In this document: one piece after another, positions 1-10,000 of the stretch | How the letters are laid out: every line of letters begins with the position of its first letter | How positions within the stretch are numbered: the stretch's first letter is position 1 | NCBI GenBank assembly: GCA_039545295.1 | Contig: BCIK01000016.1 | Span: 62,001 to 126,000 of the forward strand | DNA: 64,000 nt | From: Udeniomyces pyricola | Taxonomy: Eukaryota; Basidiomycota; Tremellomycetes; Cystofilobasidiales; Mrakiaceae | Direction: 5' to 3' | Position numbers and translations under genes: made by a program | Notes under the pieces: generated by a model | What the model was told of the DNA's origin: nothing | Database searches by the model: none | The model's input: only the letters and a program-made list of their open reading frames with translations

Positions 1-1
1 A

Positions 2-1276
2 GAATGTGAAGAGGTCGGCTATATAGGCAGGGTCATAGGAGGGGTGCTCGGAAAGCTGCGGGCCAGCCATGAGTGCAAGGCTGACGAGCTTAGGCACGGA
101 GGCTGCCATGCTGAATTTAGTGGCGAGCGAGATGCAGAGGAGGATAAGACGCGCTTGATGATGACTGGGGAGGTGCGGGAGATGATGCGTCACTAGGGCA
201 AGGGCGAGATGGACCTCGGACATGCTGTCGGGTCGGGCAATGATTTCCTCAATCAGCCAGACCGGCCAGAGCGGCTTCCCGCATTCGGATGCGCTTTGCT
301 GGCAATTTTGCTTCTGAAGCCATGCCAAAGCATCCCTGACGGAAGTTGAGAGAAGTGCGTTGCGCCAGAGAAGAAAAATGGGTACCGTCATGCCAAGCCG
401 AGCGATGAGATCTGGCAAATCCTGATCGATGCCGACAGGATCGTCGGGTATCATCGTTCGAACACGTTGAAGGTCATTTGACTGGATATTGGAGCCCATC
501 GGATTGATGAAGGTTTTGATGAGGCCCGCCTGGGTCCATACCTTGCCCCGATATTGGTGAAAGATGACCTCGGGCTGGTAAAAGGGGGCATCGGAGGCGA
601 GGGGGCATCGTGAGGGAAAGGTCGACCGCGAGGGGCATCTGGGTATTGAAGGGTCGAGGAGGAACGACGACCATGAAGGATCTTGAGAGTGCTCGTAGCA
701 GGACTGGTCGTCTGCATCAGAGAAAGTAGAGTCAGAAGAAGATGCAGAGGATTCGGCTTGAGATGAGGCGATGCCGGAGCGCGAGGAAAAAGGCGAGGTC
801 GACGTAGGTGCTGGTTGGCCGTCATGGCAGGTTGTAGCGGACGGGATAACGTCAGGATGATGAGAAGTGGGAAAAGAGAGTAGAGGTGGGCGTGGTGGTT
901 TTGGTGCACATGTGTTCTCAGAGGTGAACCAAGAGGGCACGATTCGGGATGAGAACGAAGCGACGGCGGGCGGCGGCACTGCGATTGATGATGGTGGCGG
1001 TGGGGGTAGTGGTGATGGCGTCGTTGCGGCTGGTGGTGGGCACGTTGAAGGGGGAAGCGGTATTCGTAGTGAACAAGAGTGAGAGTGACGAGCTTGTTTG
1101 AGAGTCAGTGAGTGGGACAAGGGACTGAATGTGGCGTGTGAGGAACGGCGGAGAGGTGATGGCTCATGGATACGGCCAAGGGGTGCCGTCGAGAGCCGAT
1201 GAATAGTGCTGGACGATCCGAGGGAAGAAGAAGCTCGATAGTACGCCAGATTGGAGCCCAAGCGACAAGAGATCAT
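2..1276 (-). CDS. Putative mitochondrial helical-repeat protein, truncated by the window edge
   Basis: One uninterrupted frame runs from an ATG at 1276 (in-frame TAG six bases upstream) to the left edge: 425 codons and no stop, so the C-terminus lies outside. The first ~70 residues (start MISCRLGSNLAYYRASSSLG) are rich in Ser, Arg and His with almost no acidic residues, as in a mitochondrial matrix presequence. A Pro-rich stretch and a Ser/Asp-rich linker follow. From about residue 260 the protein becomes amphipathic-helical (QAGLIKTFINPMGS, LPDLIARLGMTVPIFLLWRN, IARPDSMSEVHLALALVTHH), resembling PPR-like helical repeats of organellar RNA factors. I do not recognise a specific family; the mitochondrial role is inference. 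It is divergent from the complex I subunit gene at 1918. Confidence that it is coding rests on codon use and on 1.27 kb without a stop. Confidence 0.72.
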   Translation of the reverse strand, partial: MISCRLGSNLAYYRASSSLGSSSTIHRLSTAPLGRIHEPSPLRRSSHATFSPLSHSLTLKQARHSHSCSLRIPLPPSTCPPPAATTPSPLPPPPPSSIAVPPPAVASFSSRIVPSWFTSENTCAPKPPRPPLLSFPTSHHPDVIPSATTCHDGQPAPTSTSPFSSRSGIASSQAESSASSSDSTFSDADDQSCYEHSQDPSWSSFLLDPSIPRCPSRSTFPSRCPLASDAPFYQPEVIFHQYRGKVWTQAGLIKTFINPMGSNIQSNDLQRVRTMIPDDPVGIDQDLPDLIARLGMTVPIFLLWRNALLSTSVRDALAWLQKQNCQQSASECGKPLWPVWLIEEIIARPDSMSEVHLALALVTHHLPHLPSHHQARLILLCISLATKFSMAASVPKLVSLALMAGPQLSEHPSYDPAYIADLFTF

Positions 1277-1917
1277 AGCCTAACCCTGATGTAAACAAGA
1301 ACAATGAGAGAAAGAACAACATGGGTCGTAGATGAGCGTTAGAGGATAGCAGCTGATCATGAAGAGCAAGATGGGAGATAATTCAGATGATGGCGATGAT
1401 TGCTTACGATGCCGTCGCCAGGGAGGAGCCTAGCGGGTTGCTGGTGGATGCCGGGTGAGTGATGGCTGATGATGGCGATGGGGTACGATATGGGGTGAGG
1501 GGAGGATGAGGTGATGACTGTAGATGGTGATGAGGTGCTATCGATATATGTATATATATATGTGTATATGTGTATATGTATATATGATGTACGATGGCAC
1601 TCGACTGTGGGCTTGCATCAATCAAGCTTACCCCACATGTCAGTTCGCGCCTTGGTTTCAAGCTCGGCCGGAGTCGGGCCGGTGCCGGTCATGTTGAAGC
1701 TTCGAAGCTGCTTCATGACTGGTGATAGCCATCATATATTATATATTATATATTATATAATTCATATCACAGCTCTCATCAGCATCACATAGTCATCACC
1801 CAGCAGACAGCATCAACACATTCACATATACATACGCATATACATATACATACATCTACACTCTAGTTCCTATCCCGCCATCATCCTCATCGTCAACACT
1901 ACCACCCATCCAACACC
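1277..1917. promoter_or_regulatory. Divergent intergenic region with TA/TG microsatellites
   Basis: This 641-bp gap separates two divergent mitochondrial-type genes and must hold both promoters. It contains alternating TA/TG tracts at about 1543-1586 and AT-rich TATATTA repeats at 1733-1760. No coding potential is apparent. Confidence 0.5.
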
Positions 1918-2883
1918 ATGACCACCATCCCTGCCCGTCTCGCAAAGATGACGAGGTCATCCTCCTCTATCCAAGACGCCCATGCCCGTTCGAGGACCCT
2001 CTACCGCGACTGGTACAAAGCCGTTCGTCCAACTCACCTTGTCTTTACCTTGGTCCTTGCTTTCTCTACCCACCCTCGCTCCAGCCCATCCGTCATTTCC
2101 TTCCCACCCCTGGTGGAGTCGACTCCCCTTGTATGTTCTACCTGTTCTAACGACCATCTCATCCAACGCTCAAACATCCGTCTATCTCGCCGCGTCCCAA
2201 CCTTGCCCTTACCTTCGCCCTCGCCCACAGGCCCCCCAGATCGTCGAGCTCTACGACCTCAACATCCCTGTCTATGACGTCCGTGTCAAAATCCGAGAGC
2301 AATTCGAGAAGAACCGCGGCATCACCGACCTCAACGTGTACGACATCCTCCTACTCAAGGGCAGGCAGGATTTCCAGGTCCGTGCCATCCTCCCTTCTGA
2401 CCTTCCCGAGCCGGACGTTTTGAGGCTGATTACCCATATCTACCCATTCACTCAGGAAACAATGAACACCTGGAAGCAATCAGTGAGTCCACCGTGTAAT
2501 CGTATACAACCATGACGTAGTCGGGCCGCCGATGCTGATCTCACTGTTGTCACTGCTGGCTCGATTGGATATTGTTCTCCGCCTTTCTTAGCCTCACATG
2601 TACGCCCTTTTCCGACAGCAAGAGGTAAGATTGTCCTGTCTCATCAGGTCGTGGATCACATTCAGAGCCGATATAACTGACGCTGCTTGGGACTCTCCCG
2701 ATTGCCTCTCGAATCGGTATCTGCAGGCTCCCCGTTCGTGCCTTTCATCTCTCAGTCTATTCTTCGTCTTGTCGATTCGGTGACGCTGATCCATACTGAA
2801 AACGGAATGCAAAATGTTCACTATCATAATTTGAATTGATAGCTCAACCCAAGACCTTCATGGATAGCTTCCTGGCCGGGTAA
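1918..2883 (+). CDS. NADH:ubiquinone oxidoreductase LYR subunit (NDUFA6/B14 family)
   Basis: Accessory subunit of respiratory complex I; family members are LYR-motif proteins that bind mitochondrial acyl carrier protein at the peripheral arm on the matrix side. Proposed exons: 1918-2022, 2231-2377, 2456-2482, 2592-2624, 2727-2733 and 2843-2883, giving 119 residues. Visible features are the LYR motif (RTLYRDWYKA, residues ~26-35), then IVELYDLNIPVYDVRVKIRE, FEKNRGITDLNVYDILLLKG and ETMNTWKQSPHMYALF, all typical of the family in order and spacing. The penultimate exon is only 7 nt (GCTCCCC). It restores phase and yields QQEAPPQPKTFMDSFLAG, which parallels the family's C-terminal EAPRPKDFL segment. 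Introns 1 and 5 use GTTCGT donors. Family assignment is firm; the 7-nt exon is inference from phase and similarity. Confidence 0.9.
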
Positions 2884-3244
2884 GACCGACCGCATTGCCC
2901 CCCCCCCCCCCTTCCGCTCACTTCGTGTCCGTCGTGCGTGGTTTTGTTACTTGTGGCCGAGACTGATCAGCTACGGTTTTTTTGGTCCTGTTCATCGATC
3001 TTGTTGCTTCTTCAACCGCACATCCACACTTAGACGGGAAGAACCTGGTCCGCTCACATCGCACTGAGCCAAGAGAGTCGATCTCTGCTCAATCTTCCCA
3101 GTTTAACCGACATGTAACCGATGCACGTCTTCTGTCCTATTTGTTTCACTCAATACCTATGATACGTTCTCTAAAAAAAACCAAACATGAATGAAAAGAA
3201 AACATCCTCCTCATTGCATGCAAACAAGCTATCAGCGTCGCCGT
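2884..3244. other. Convergent intergenic region
   Basis: Shared 3' region of NDUFA6 (+) and NOC2 (-). It includes a 14-base poly-C run at about 2898-2911 just after the NDUFA6 stop. No gene seen. Confidence 0.5.
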
Positions 3245-6200
3245 CTAATCGTCCTCCATCTCCATCTCACCCTCGAGCTCGTCATCCTCGTACTCCTCCT
3301 CCGGTTCGGAGCCATCCTCTCCCTCGGATCCATCCTCCTCGGGTCCCCTCTCCTCACGAGCAGCCTTCTCGACTTCCCTCCTCTTGGCGTCCCGGACTCG
3401 CTTCTGGAGCTTCCAGTACGTTCCGAGCGGGGTCGTCTCCCAGCTGACGCCCTCGAGGAAGCCCTCAAGCCCCTGTCGATCGTTGGGCGCAAACTCGACT
3501 AACTTCCTCTTGTCGGCGATCATCTTGGACGTCGCCTCAATCTTTTCAATCAAGATCTTGAAGAGACCGCCGACCTTGAGACCCCCTCCACCTCCGCCTC
3601 CGCTGGTTTTGCCCTTCTTGACGAACCGTCGGAGGACAGTCGTAACCGGGATCGCCATCTCGGGGAACGCGATGCTCGTGCTCATGAGCGCCTGACTTTC
3701 GAGCAAGAGGAAGCTGATCTCCTCGGCAAGGCCGTCCTGGTAGGCTCGCGTGCGAGGGTACGCCGTCGGGGCTCGAATGACGTATTCAAAGTCGAGGGGG
3801 GCAAGCGTCGAGGGCTTAGGCTTTTGGGTGAACTCGGCCGAGGATAAAGGCTCGAGAAGAGATGGGGTCAGAGGAATGTAGGTTTCGGTGTGAGTCGACA
3901 GTCGAAGGAGGGATCGAAGGACGTGGAATCGAAGCGGGAAGTAACGCGAAGTGGGAATCAAGCTAGGACGGACAAGAAACAAACCCGTGTTAGAAAAAGG
4001 TGAGACAGCGCAAGCGAAAGGCAGTAAGTCCGCCAGTAAACACTCTCTGTTTCCCCATGGAGCGGTGAGATGTAGGAATAAGCAGGAGATGGACGTACCG
4101 AATGACACCAAGGGTGACCTGGACGAGGGGGTAGATCAAGGGCTGAAGCTCGCTCTCGACACCGCCTCGGGAAAGCTTAGTCTCGCGACTGCAGGCCGTC
4201 GAGAGAACGAGCGACCAGAAGTCGATGCAGTGAACAAACTGCCAATTGTAGACAGCCTTGTACGAGTCCTGGAAATCGTTTAAGAATCGAACGCCATGGG
4301 ACCAAGAAAAGGATATAGGCCACAACAATAACAAGTCAGTCGGCAAGCTCAAGCCCAAAGCGATTGTTGAATATGAATCGGGTAGACGAACCTTGGTCTT
4401 GACTCGCATCGAATTTCGGAGATGGACAGCAAGCTGTCGGATGTAACCGAAAGCATGCTGGTAGGCGGTCGCGTGGTCGTGGACATAAATGTCGGAAGCC
4501 GAATTCTTCATGAGGTTGATCGAGGGCAGGGTGTGAATCGAGGTCTGCTTGCACGACCTGAGCAGGGAAAGGTAGATGCCCTGTGATTGGTTGATTGATA
4601 TAAACAAACGCAACATTGTTTCCGGTCGCTAGGATCAGTACCGAGATCCAAGGACTATTTGAGATAGGTCGATGGCCAGAGTGAGAAACGCACCTTGAGG
4701 ACCATGTCCTTGATCGACTCATCTCCGGCGGCGATGATCTTGCGGATGTTGAGGAAGCACGCAATTCGGACACCGTCGGATCCCGAGCTCCAAAGGTCAA
4801 GGAGCATCTGTAGGAACGCAAAGGGACAGGCAAGACGTTGCATGGGTGCGTCAGTAAGCGAGCGGAAAACCGCACCAAAGAAAGAGATGTCTGTTCTATG
4901 TTCATTCTACCAAACGTACCTTGAGGTAACCTCGAACAGTCTTTTTGGCGCCAAGAATCCAAGGCACCATCTTGGCACTCTCAACAAGGACCGTTCGGAT
5001 CAAGTTGCCTCCCTCCTTCTCGTCCGGAAGCTGACCGACAAGATGCATCAAGTTGGCCATGTAGCTCAGAACCATCTTCATCAGCGCGGGCGGAGCGCTC
5101 TTGGTCATCTTGTATCGACCGGTCGTAGGCGACTGTCGGTAGGGCAAGTGGTGCGTGAGAACGAGCGGAGTGAACTTGAGCGTGGTCAGGAGGAGCTTGT
5201 TGAAGACATCAGGGGATTCGATCGAGTAGGCAAACGCCTGCTGAGATTTGGCGTCGGACGAGTCAGCGTTAGAGTGAGCAGCCGCTCGGAAGGCGAGGAG
5301 GAGTCGTCGGAGGGATCGAAGGGATCGGGTCTGATTTCGAGCAAGACGTCAACATTAGAAAAAGAAGCACGAGAAAAAAAGTAAACAAGTTCAGATTCGG
5401 GATCAATACATCTTGTTCCCATACCGTGGAGACAATAGAGAGATGGCGGTGGACTGACCTCGAGCATTCCCTTTTGCCATCCCTTGAGCATCTCCATCGT
5501 GACGACCTGCATCTCTCCGTCATCAAGCTTCTTGCCCTTCCTGCTCTTCTTGCCGCTCATCTCCTCCTCCATCTCCTCGTCGTCCGTATCGGCCCCCTCG
5601 TATTCCTCGTACTCGTCCTCGCCGAGCTCAGCCTCTTTCTCCTCCTCATCAACCTTCTTGCCCTTGCCCTTAACATCCTTCTTGGCAGCGGTCTCCTTCT
5701 TCTGCTGCTTCTTCGACTTGGACTTTGGCTCCTCATCCTCCTCGTCCGACTGTCCAAACTCGAGAAGCTCCTTGTCGTTCTCCTGGAGGTACTTGAAGAA
5801 TTCGGGGTCAGTCTCGGCGAGCTTTGAGAGGGCATGCTTGTGGTCCTCCTCAAGCTCGTCGAGGTCGTCCAGGGAAGCAAAGTCGTCGTCGGTATCGGCT
5901 AGCGAAGCATCGTCATCGTCATCCTCTCCATCCTGAGGAGCGGAGGGAGTCTCGTCCTGATGATGGAACAAAGCCAATGCAAGAGGCGCAACAGAGTCGG
6001 CGGGCTGGTCAGCTCTGCCTGTAGCTCAAGACTTGAGGCGACTTGACACACGCGTCTTACCTCGTCGTCGGATCCCTCCATGAAGTCGGCTCCCATAAGG
6101 TCGTCCACGGTAGAAGGCCCACTGAAATGGTAGATGCACGCAGATGAAAGCGCATGAAGTGTGATAAAAGTGTGAATTCGCGTCGCCGTCAGTCCACATA

Positions 6201-6703
6201 GCCTACAGTTTGAGTCCCTCGACGCGGTCCCATCCCTCCCCGTGCGCACCAAACAGACAGAAGGACGGGATCAACTAACGCTTTCTTGCCCTTCTTGGGG
6301 TTGACCTCGACCTCTGCGTCCTCATTGTCCTCGTCGTCGTCATCGTCGTCTCGGATCTTGGCGTCTTTGGCCGTAGGGTTCCTCGCGGCCTTTCGCTTCT
6401 CCCGGTTGTCGACGAGTTTGCGGGTCTTTTGGTGGGCTCGACGCGAGTCGATGACAGACTTGAGCTTGCCGGTACCCGCGAACTAGTGGGCCAAGGAACA
6501 GAGAATAGAGTGAATGTCAGCAAGGTACGCTCCAAGCCACGTCGGCTAAGGCTGATCGAAATTTGGGGCTGAAGAGAGAGAGAGGCCGATGTACCTTCTT
6601 GAATGATTTCTGGAGGTGGCAAGGAGAGGAAAGAGAAGTTCAGCCGGGACAGTCACGAGGGAAGCTTTGAAGTGCAGATCGACGAGCGTGTTACCTTGGC
6701 CAT
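3245..6703 (-). CDS. NOC2: Nucleolar complex protein 2 (Noc2 family)
   Basis: Ribosome biogenesis factor that pairs with Noc1 or Noc3 in nucleoli to escort pre-60S particles. Ten exons (descending): 6695-6703, 6595-6609, 6280-6482, 6061-6121, 5459-5956, 4920-5330, 4694-4807, 4392-4580, 4099-4268, 3245-3962; phases close exactly to 795 residues. The basic N-terminus (MAKKSFKKFAGTGKLKSVID) is followed by acidic stretches (DDDDDDEDNEDAE; EGEDDDDDASLADTDDDF) and ETDPEFFKYLQENDKELLEF. The helical Noc2 domain contains SAPPALMKMVLSYMANLMHL, LWSSGSDGVRIACFLNIRKI, INLMKNSASDIYVHDHATAY, YNWQFVHCIDFWSLVLSTAC and PTSRYFPLRFHVLRSLLRLS, which are strongly diagnostic. The C-terminus is Lys/Glu-rich and acidic. 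The first coding exon is 9 nt and the second 15 nt. It shares a 355-bp divergent promoter with AMS1. Confidence 0.95.
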
Positions 6704-7058
6704 AACGTGAGGCAAAGATACGTGCAGAGGTTGAGGAAGGAGAAGGGGGATGTGAGGAGGGAGGACGGAAAGGGGATGGGCGAAACGAAATCTTTGGCCC
6801 AGTGTCCGATCGACGGTGACACCCAGATTGCCCAAATCCCAAGACGTACAAAATGTTGGACCACTTTCGCCCATTTCGCCCCAGTGAATCCCGTCGTTCT
6901 CGACCGGGATGGATTTGCTCCCCAATCGATCTTGCCTTGCCCCTTCCATCTCAACCTTGCACTGTCAATCAGACCACCACACACCCACGCTTACATCCAC
7001 ACACTCAAACACGTCCATACTATGAGTGCACGCTCATACCCCCAGACCAATTTCTCTA
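6704..7058. promoter_or_regulatory. NOC2 / AMS1 divergent promoter
   Basis: This 355-bp region lies between the NOC2 start (6703, minus) and the proposed AMS1 start (7059, plus). It carries pyrimidine-rich tracts and no ORF that I can support. An ATG at 7022 is an alternative, out-of-phase start for AMS1. Confidence 0.4.
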
Positions 7059-10000
7059 ATGGCCGTGAGTGCGATGATAGTCGATCGACGATGCCGCCAG
7101 GGTCAGGCCGCTTACTCACCCGCCGCTTGCTTACCTTCGATGCTCCGGCATTGCTGCGACCGACTTGGTCCCTCCCTCTCTCCTTCTAATCACCCGGGCC
7201 TGGGAATGATCAGAGGTGCGACACCCACTCATCTCGAGTCTACACATGCAGTCTTCTTCACCGATCGCTCAAGATTGATTAGATACCGGATATTGATGCT
7301 ATTTCTACTCATTTACCTCTGCTCTTCAACACACAGGGAAAGCATCTCAAGCCAACAACTCGAGGCCGGTTCGACCAATTCGTCGGGGGACACTACTCAT
7401 CGGTCAACTTGACCTCCTGTCTCTTCACAAACAAGACGGATGCATCCTCGGCCGTCAAGCTCGAGGTCTGGTCTCCCAAGGCTGGGGAGAAGCCTTCGTT
7501 CGAGGTCGCCGCCCGACAGAAGTACAAGCCAGCTCAGAAAGGAGATCGCTTCGGCCCGAGCTGTATGTTCGCCTTACCTTTTTCCTCATCTTATACGCTC
7601 TGTTGAAAGCATTGCGATTGTTTACTTACCCGCACTCAACCGGGACCCGACTAGGGTCTAATCATTGGTTCAAAATTACTCTCCATGTACCACGGGAATA
7701 TTCCAAGTACGACCGAGTCCAGTGTACGTCCTCCGATGATGTTTCTCACCTGAGCGTCGGACAAAATATCTGGGTGTTTCGATCGACTGGAAATGCTGAA
7801 TCTTGAACGGCGATCATTTCTGGACATTCCGTCAGTCGAATTCGATCCAGGATGCGAGGGGCTCATCTATACGCCAGAGGGAGTGCCCATTCATGGTAAG
7901 GAATTCCTGTCATTGGACTGCGGATATTCCTGGACGCCGGATCAGGTCCGAAAGCCGAAGCTGACCTGGCCGCTTTTATATTCTCTCGGTACCTAGGGCT
8001 CGTTGGTGGGTACGACTCGGTGAGTCACAGACTCATACCTTTGCAGGCTTTTGCAGCACGACTACAACTTACACACATGTACATATGCTGCCCTCGTTTG
8101 GCCCCCGTACACAATTCATCCTAGCTCCGCCGAGTTGAGCACGTACTCGACGCCAAGGCAAGGAAAGGTCCATATCACATCTTCATTGAAATTTCTTGCA
8201 ACGGCATGTTCGGTGTTCCTCAGGGTGGTAACGAAATCGAGCCTCCTGACGTAAGTGTTGTGACTCGACGTCTTCGCTGCGAGCACAGCCGAACTCAGAC
8301 TGACTGGCATGTCTTGACGTAATTTCAGCCCAACCGCTTCTTCACCCTCGACCGAGCTGATCTCGTCGTTCCCAACCTTCGAGCATGGGCTTTGAGTGAG
8401 AAATCAACTATACTCATTCGAGCCACGCTATCCTCCACAAGGATTGTGTCTGATGTATATCTTTTTTGTCTGTCCACTTCGCTTCTCTCCTGCAGTGGAT
8501 TCATTCAACCTCCTCAAGCAAATCGCCAATTATGAAGACACCTCGTCGGCCCTTTCAGAGCGAGCTATGCATGTCGCCAACGCCGTCATGTCGACATTCC
8601 GGATCGACGACAGCGAGAGAACAATCGAAGAATGTCTCAAGATCTGCGACAACATCATTGGCCATGGATGGGAGGGCAAAAAGGAAGGCGTCTGGAAGGA
8701 GGGTGTCTCGGATGACGAAAGCGTCCTCTGGGCAATTGGACATTGCCATATCGATTCGGCATGGCTATGGCCCTTCAGTACGGCCGGCGTGTGACCCTCG
8801 AATTGTATAGAGTCGCTTCTTCATCAGAAAGACTGATCTGTAACTGTGCTCGTTTTTTCCCACATTTTTAGGTGTGACCAAGCAGAAGGTTGCCCGTTCG
8901 TGGTCGACCCAAGTCGACCTCATGGATCGTTACCCAGAGCACACCTTTAGCGCCACCTCGGCAGCTCAGTATGATTGGCTAGAGAAACTTTACCCCAGTT
9001 TGTTCGACAAAGTCAAGGCAAAGATCGACAAAGGGCAATTCGGCGTGATTGGCGCGACCTGGGTCGAGATGGACACCAACCTCCCCTCTGGGGAATCGCT
9101 CGCCCGACAGTTCCTGATGGGCCAGAACTTTTTCGAGTCTCGGTTCGGGAAGCGATGCGAAACATTTGTACTACCTGATACCTTTGGCTACTCACCTCAG
9201 CTTCCACAGATCGGTAAGTTGTAATGATGATAGAGTTCATGGACACTGCAGCGTTGACTTGTAACGACTTCGGAGAAAGCTGTCGTTTGCGTTTCTCATC
9301 GTCAGTCCCTTTTGGTTCTTTAGCCAGCCTCGGAGGCACTCGATCTTTCTTCACCCAAAAGATTTCTTGGAACCAGACCAACCTTTTCCCTCATTCGACC
9401 TTCAACTGGGTCGGGCTGGATGGCTCCCAGCTGCTCACGCACATGACACCGGTGGATTCCTGTGAGTTCGATCGCATCTGAGAACGGCCCTTAACTGAGC
9501 CTTGCCAAGATTGGACGTACTGACTGATCGTTATGCCTTTCTGCCTTATCAGACAACGCACAGGTAATTTTCGCACTAAGATTCGACGTATTCTGATGAA
9601 ACGGCGGACTGATGGCCTCTCACTCTGGCGTCGCACATCTCCATGATCAAGGTTTCTTACGACGAGATCATGAAGGGCGCCAAGAAGAACAAGAATCTGG
9701 AAGTCACTCAAGACGCCCTCTTCCTCTTCGGTAACGGCGACGGTGGAGGTGGACCGGTCCCCCCAATGATCGAGGTACGTATCTGACCTAAACATGACTT
9801 TCACATCATCGATGGTGACAAAATCGCTGACTTCGCAGTCGTCATGTTTATCTTTCTTCTCGGCTTCTTCAGAGAGTAAGTGCCCTTTCTCACGTCACAA
9901 TCGTGTGTCAGAAGCCATTTTTTTACGTAATTACCTAACCTATGACTGATGTTGTCATTCCACATTCATAGCTTCGACGCTTCCGATCGCTCGCGAACAA

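Noticed and set aside
451..909. 152-codon minus-strand open frame
   Set aside because: It starts with GTG and overlaps, in another frame, the longer ATG-initiated frame 2-1276 that has better codon use.
5484..5936. Plus-strand Ser-rich open frame
   Set aside because: It is the antisense shadow of the acidic Glu/Asp/Lys region of NOC2.
7022..7064. Alternative AMS1 start giving [14 protein letters not shown]
   Set aside because: The exon would end in phase 1, which does not fit the exon at 7337; it would need an additional, unidentified exon. Kept only as an alternative.
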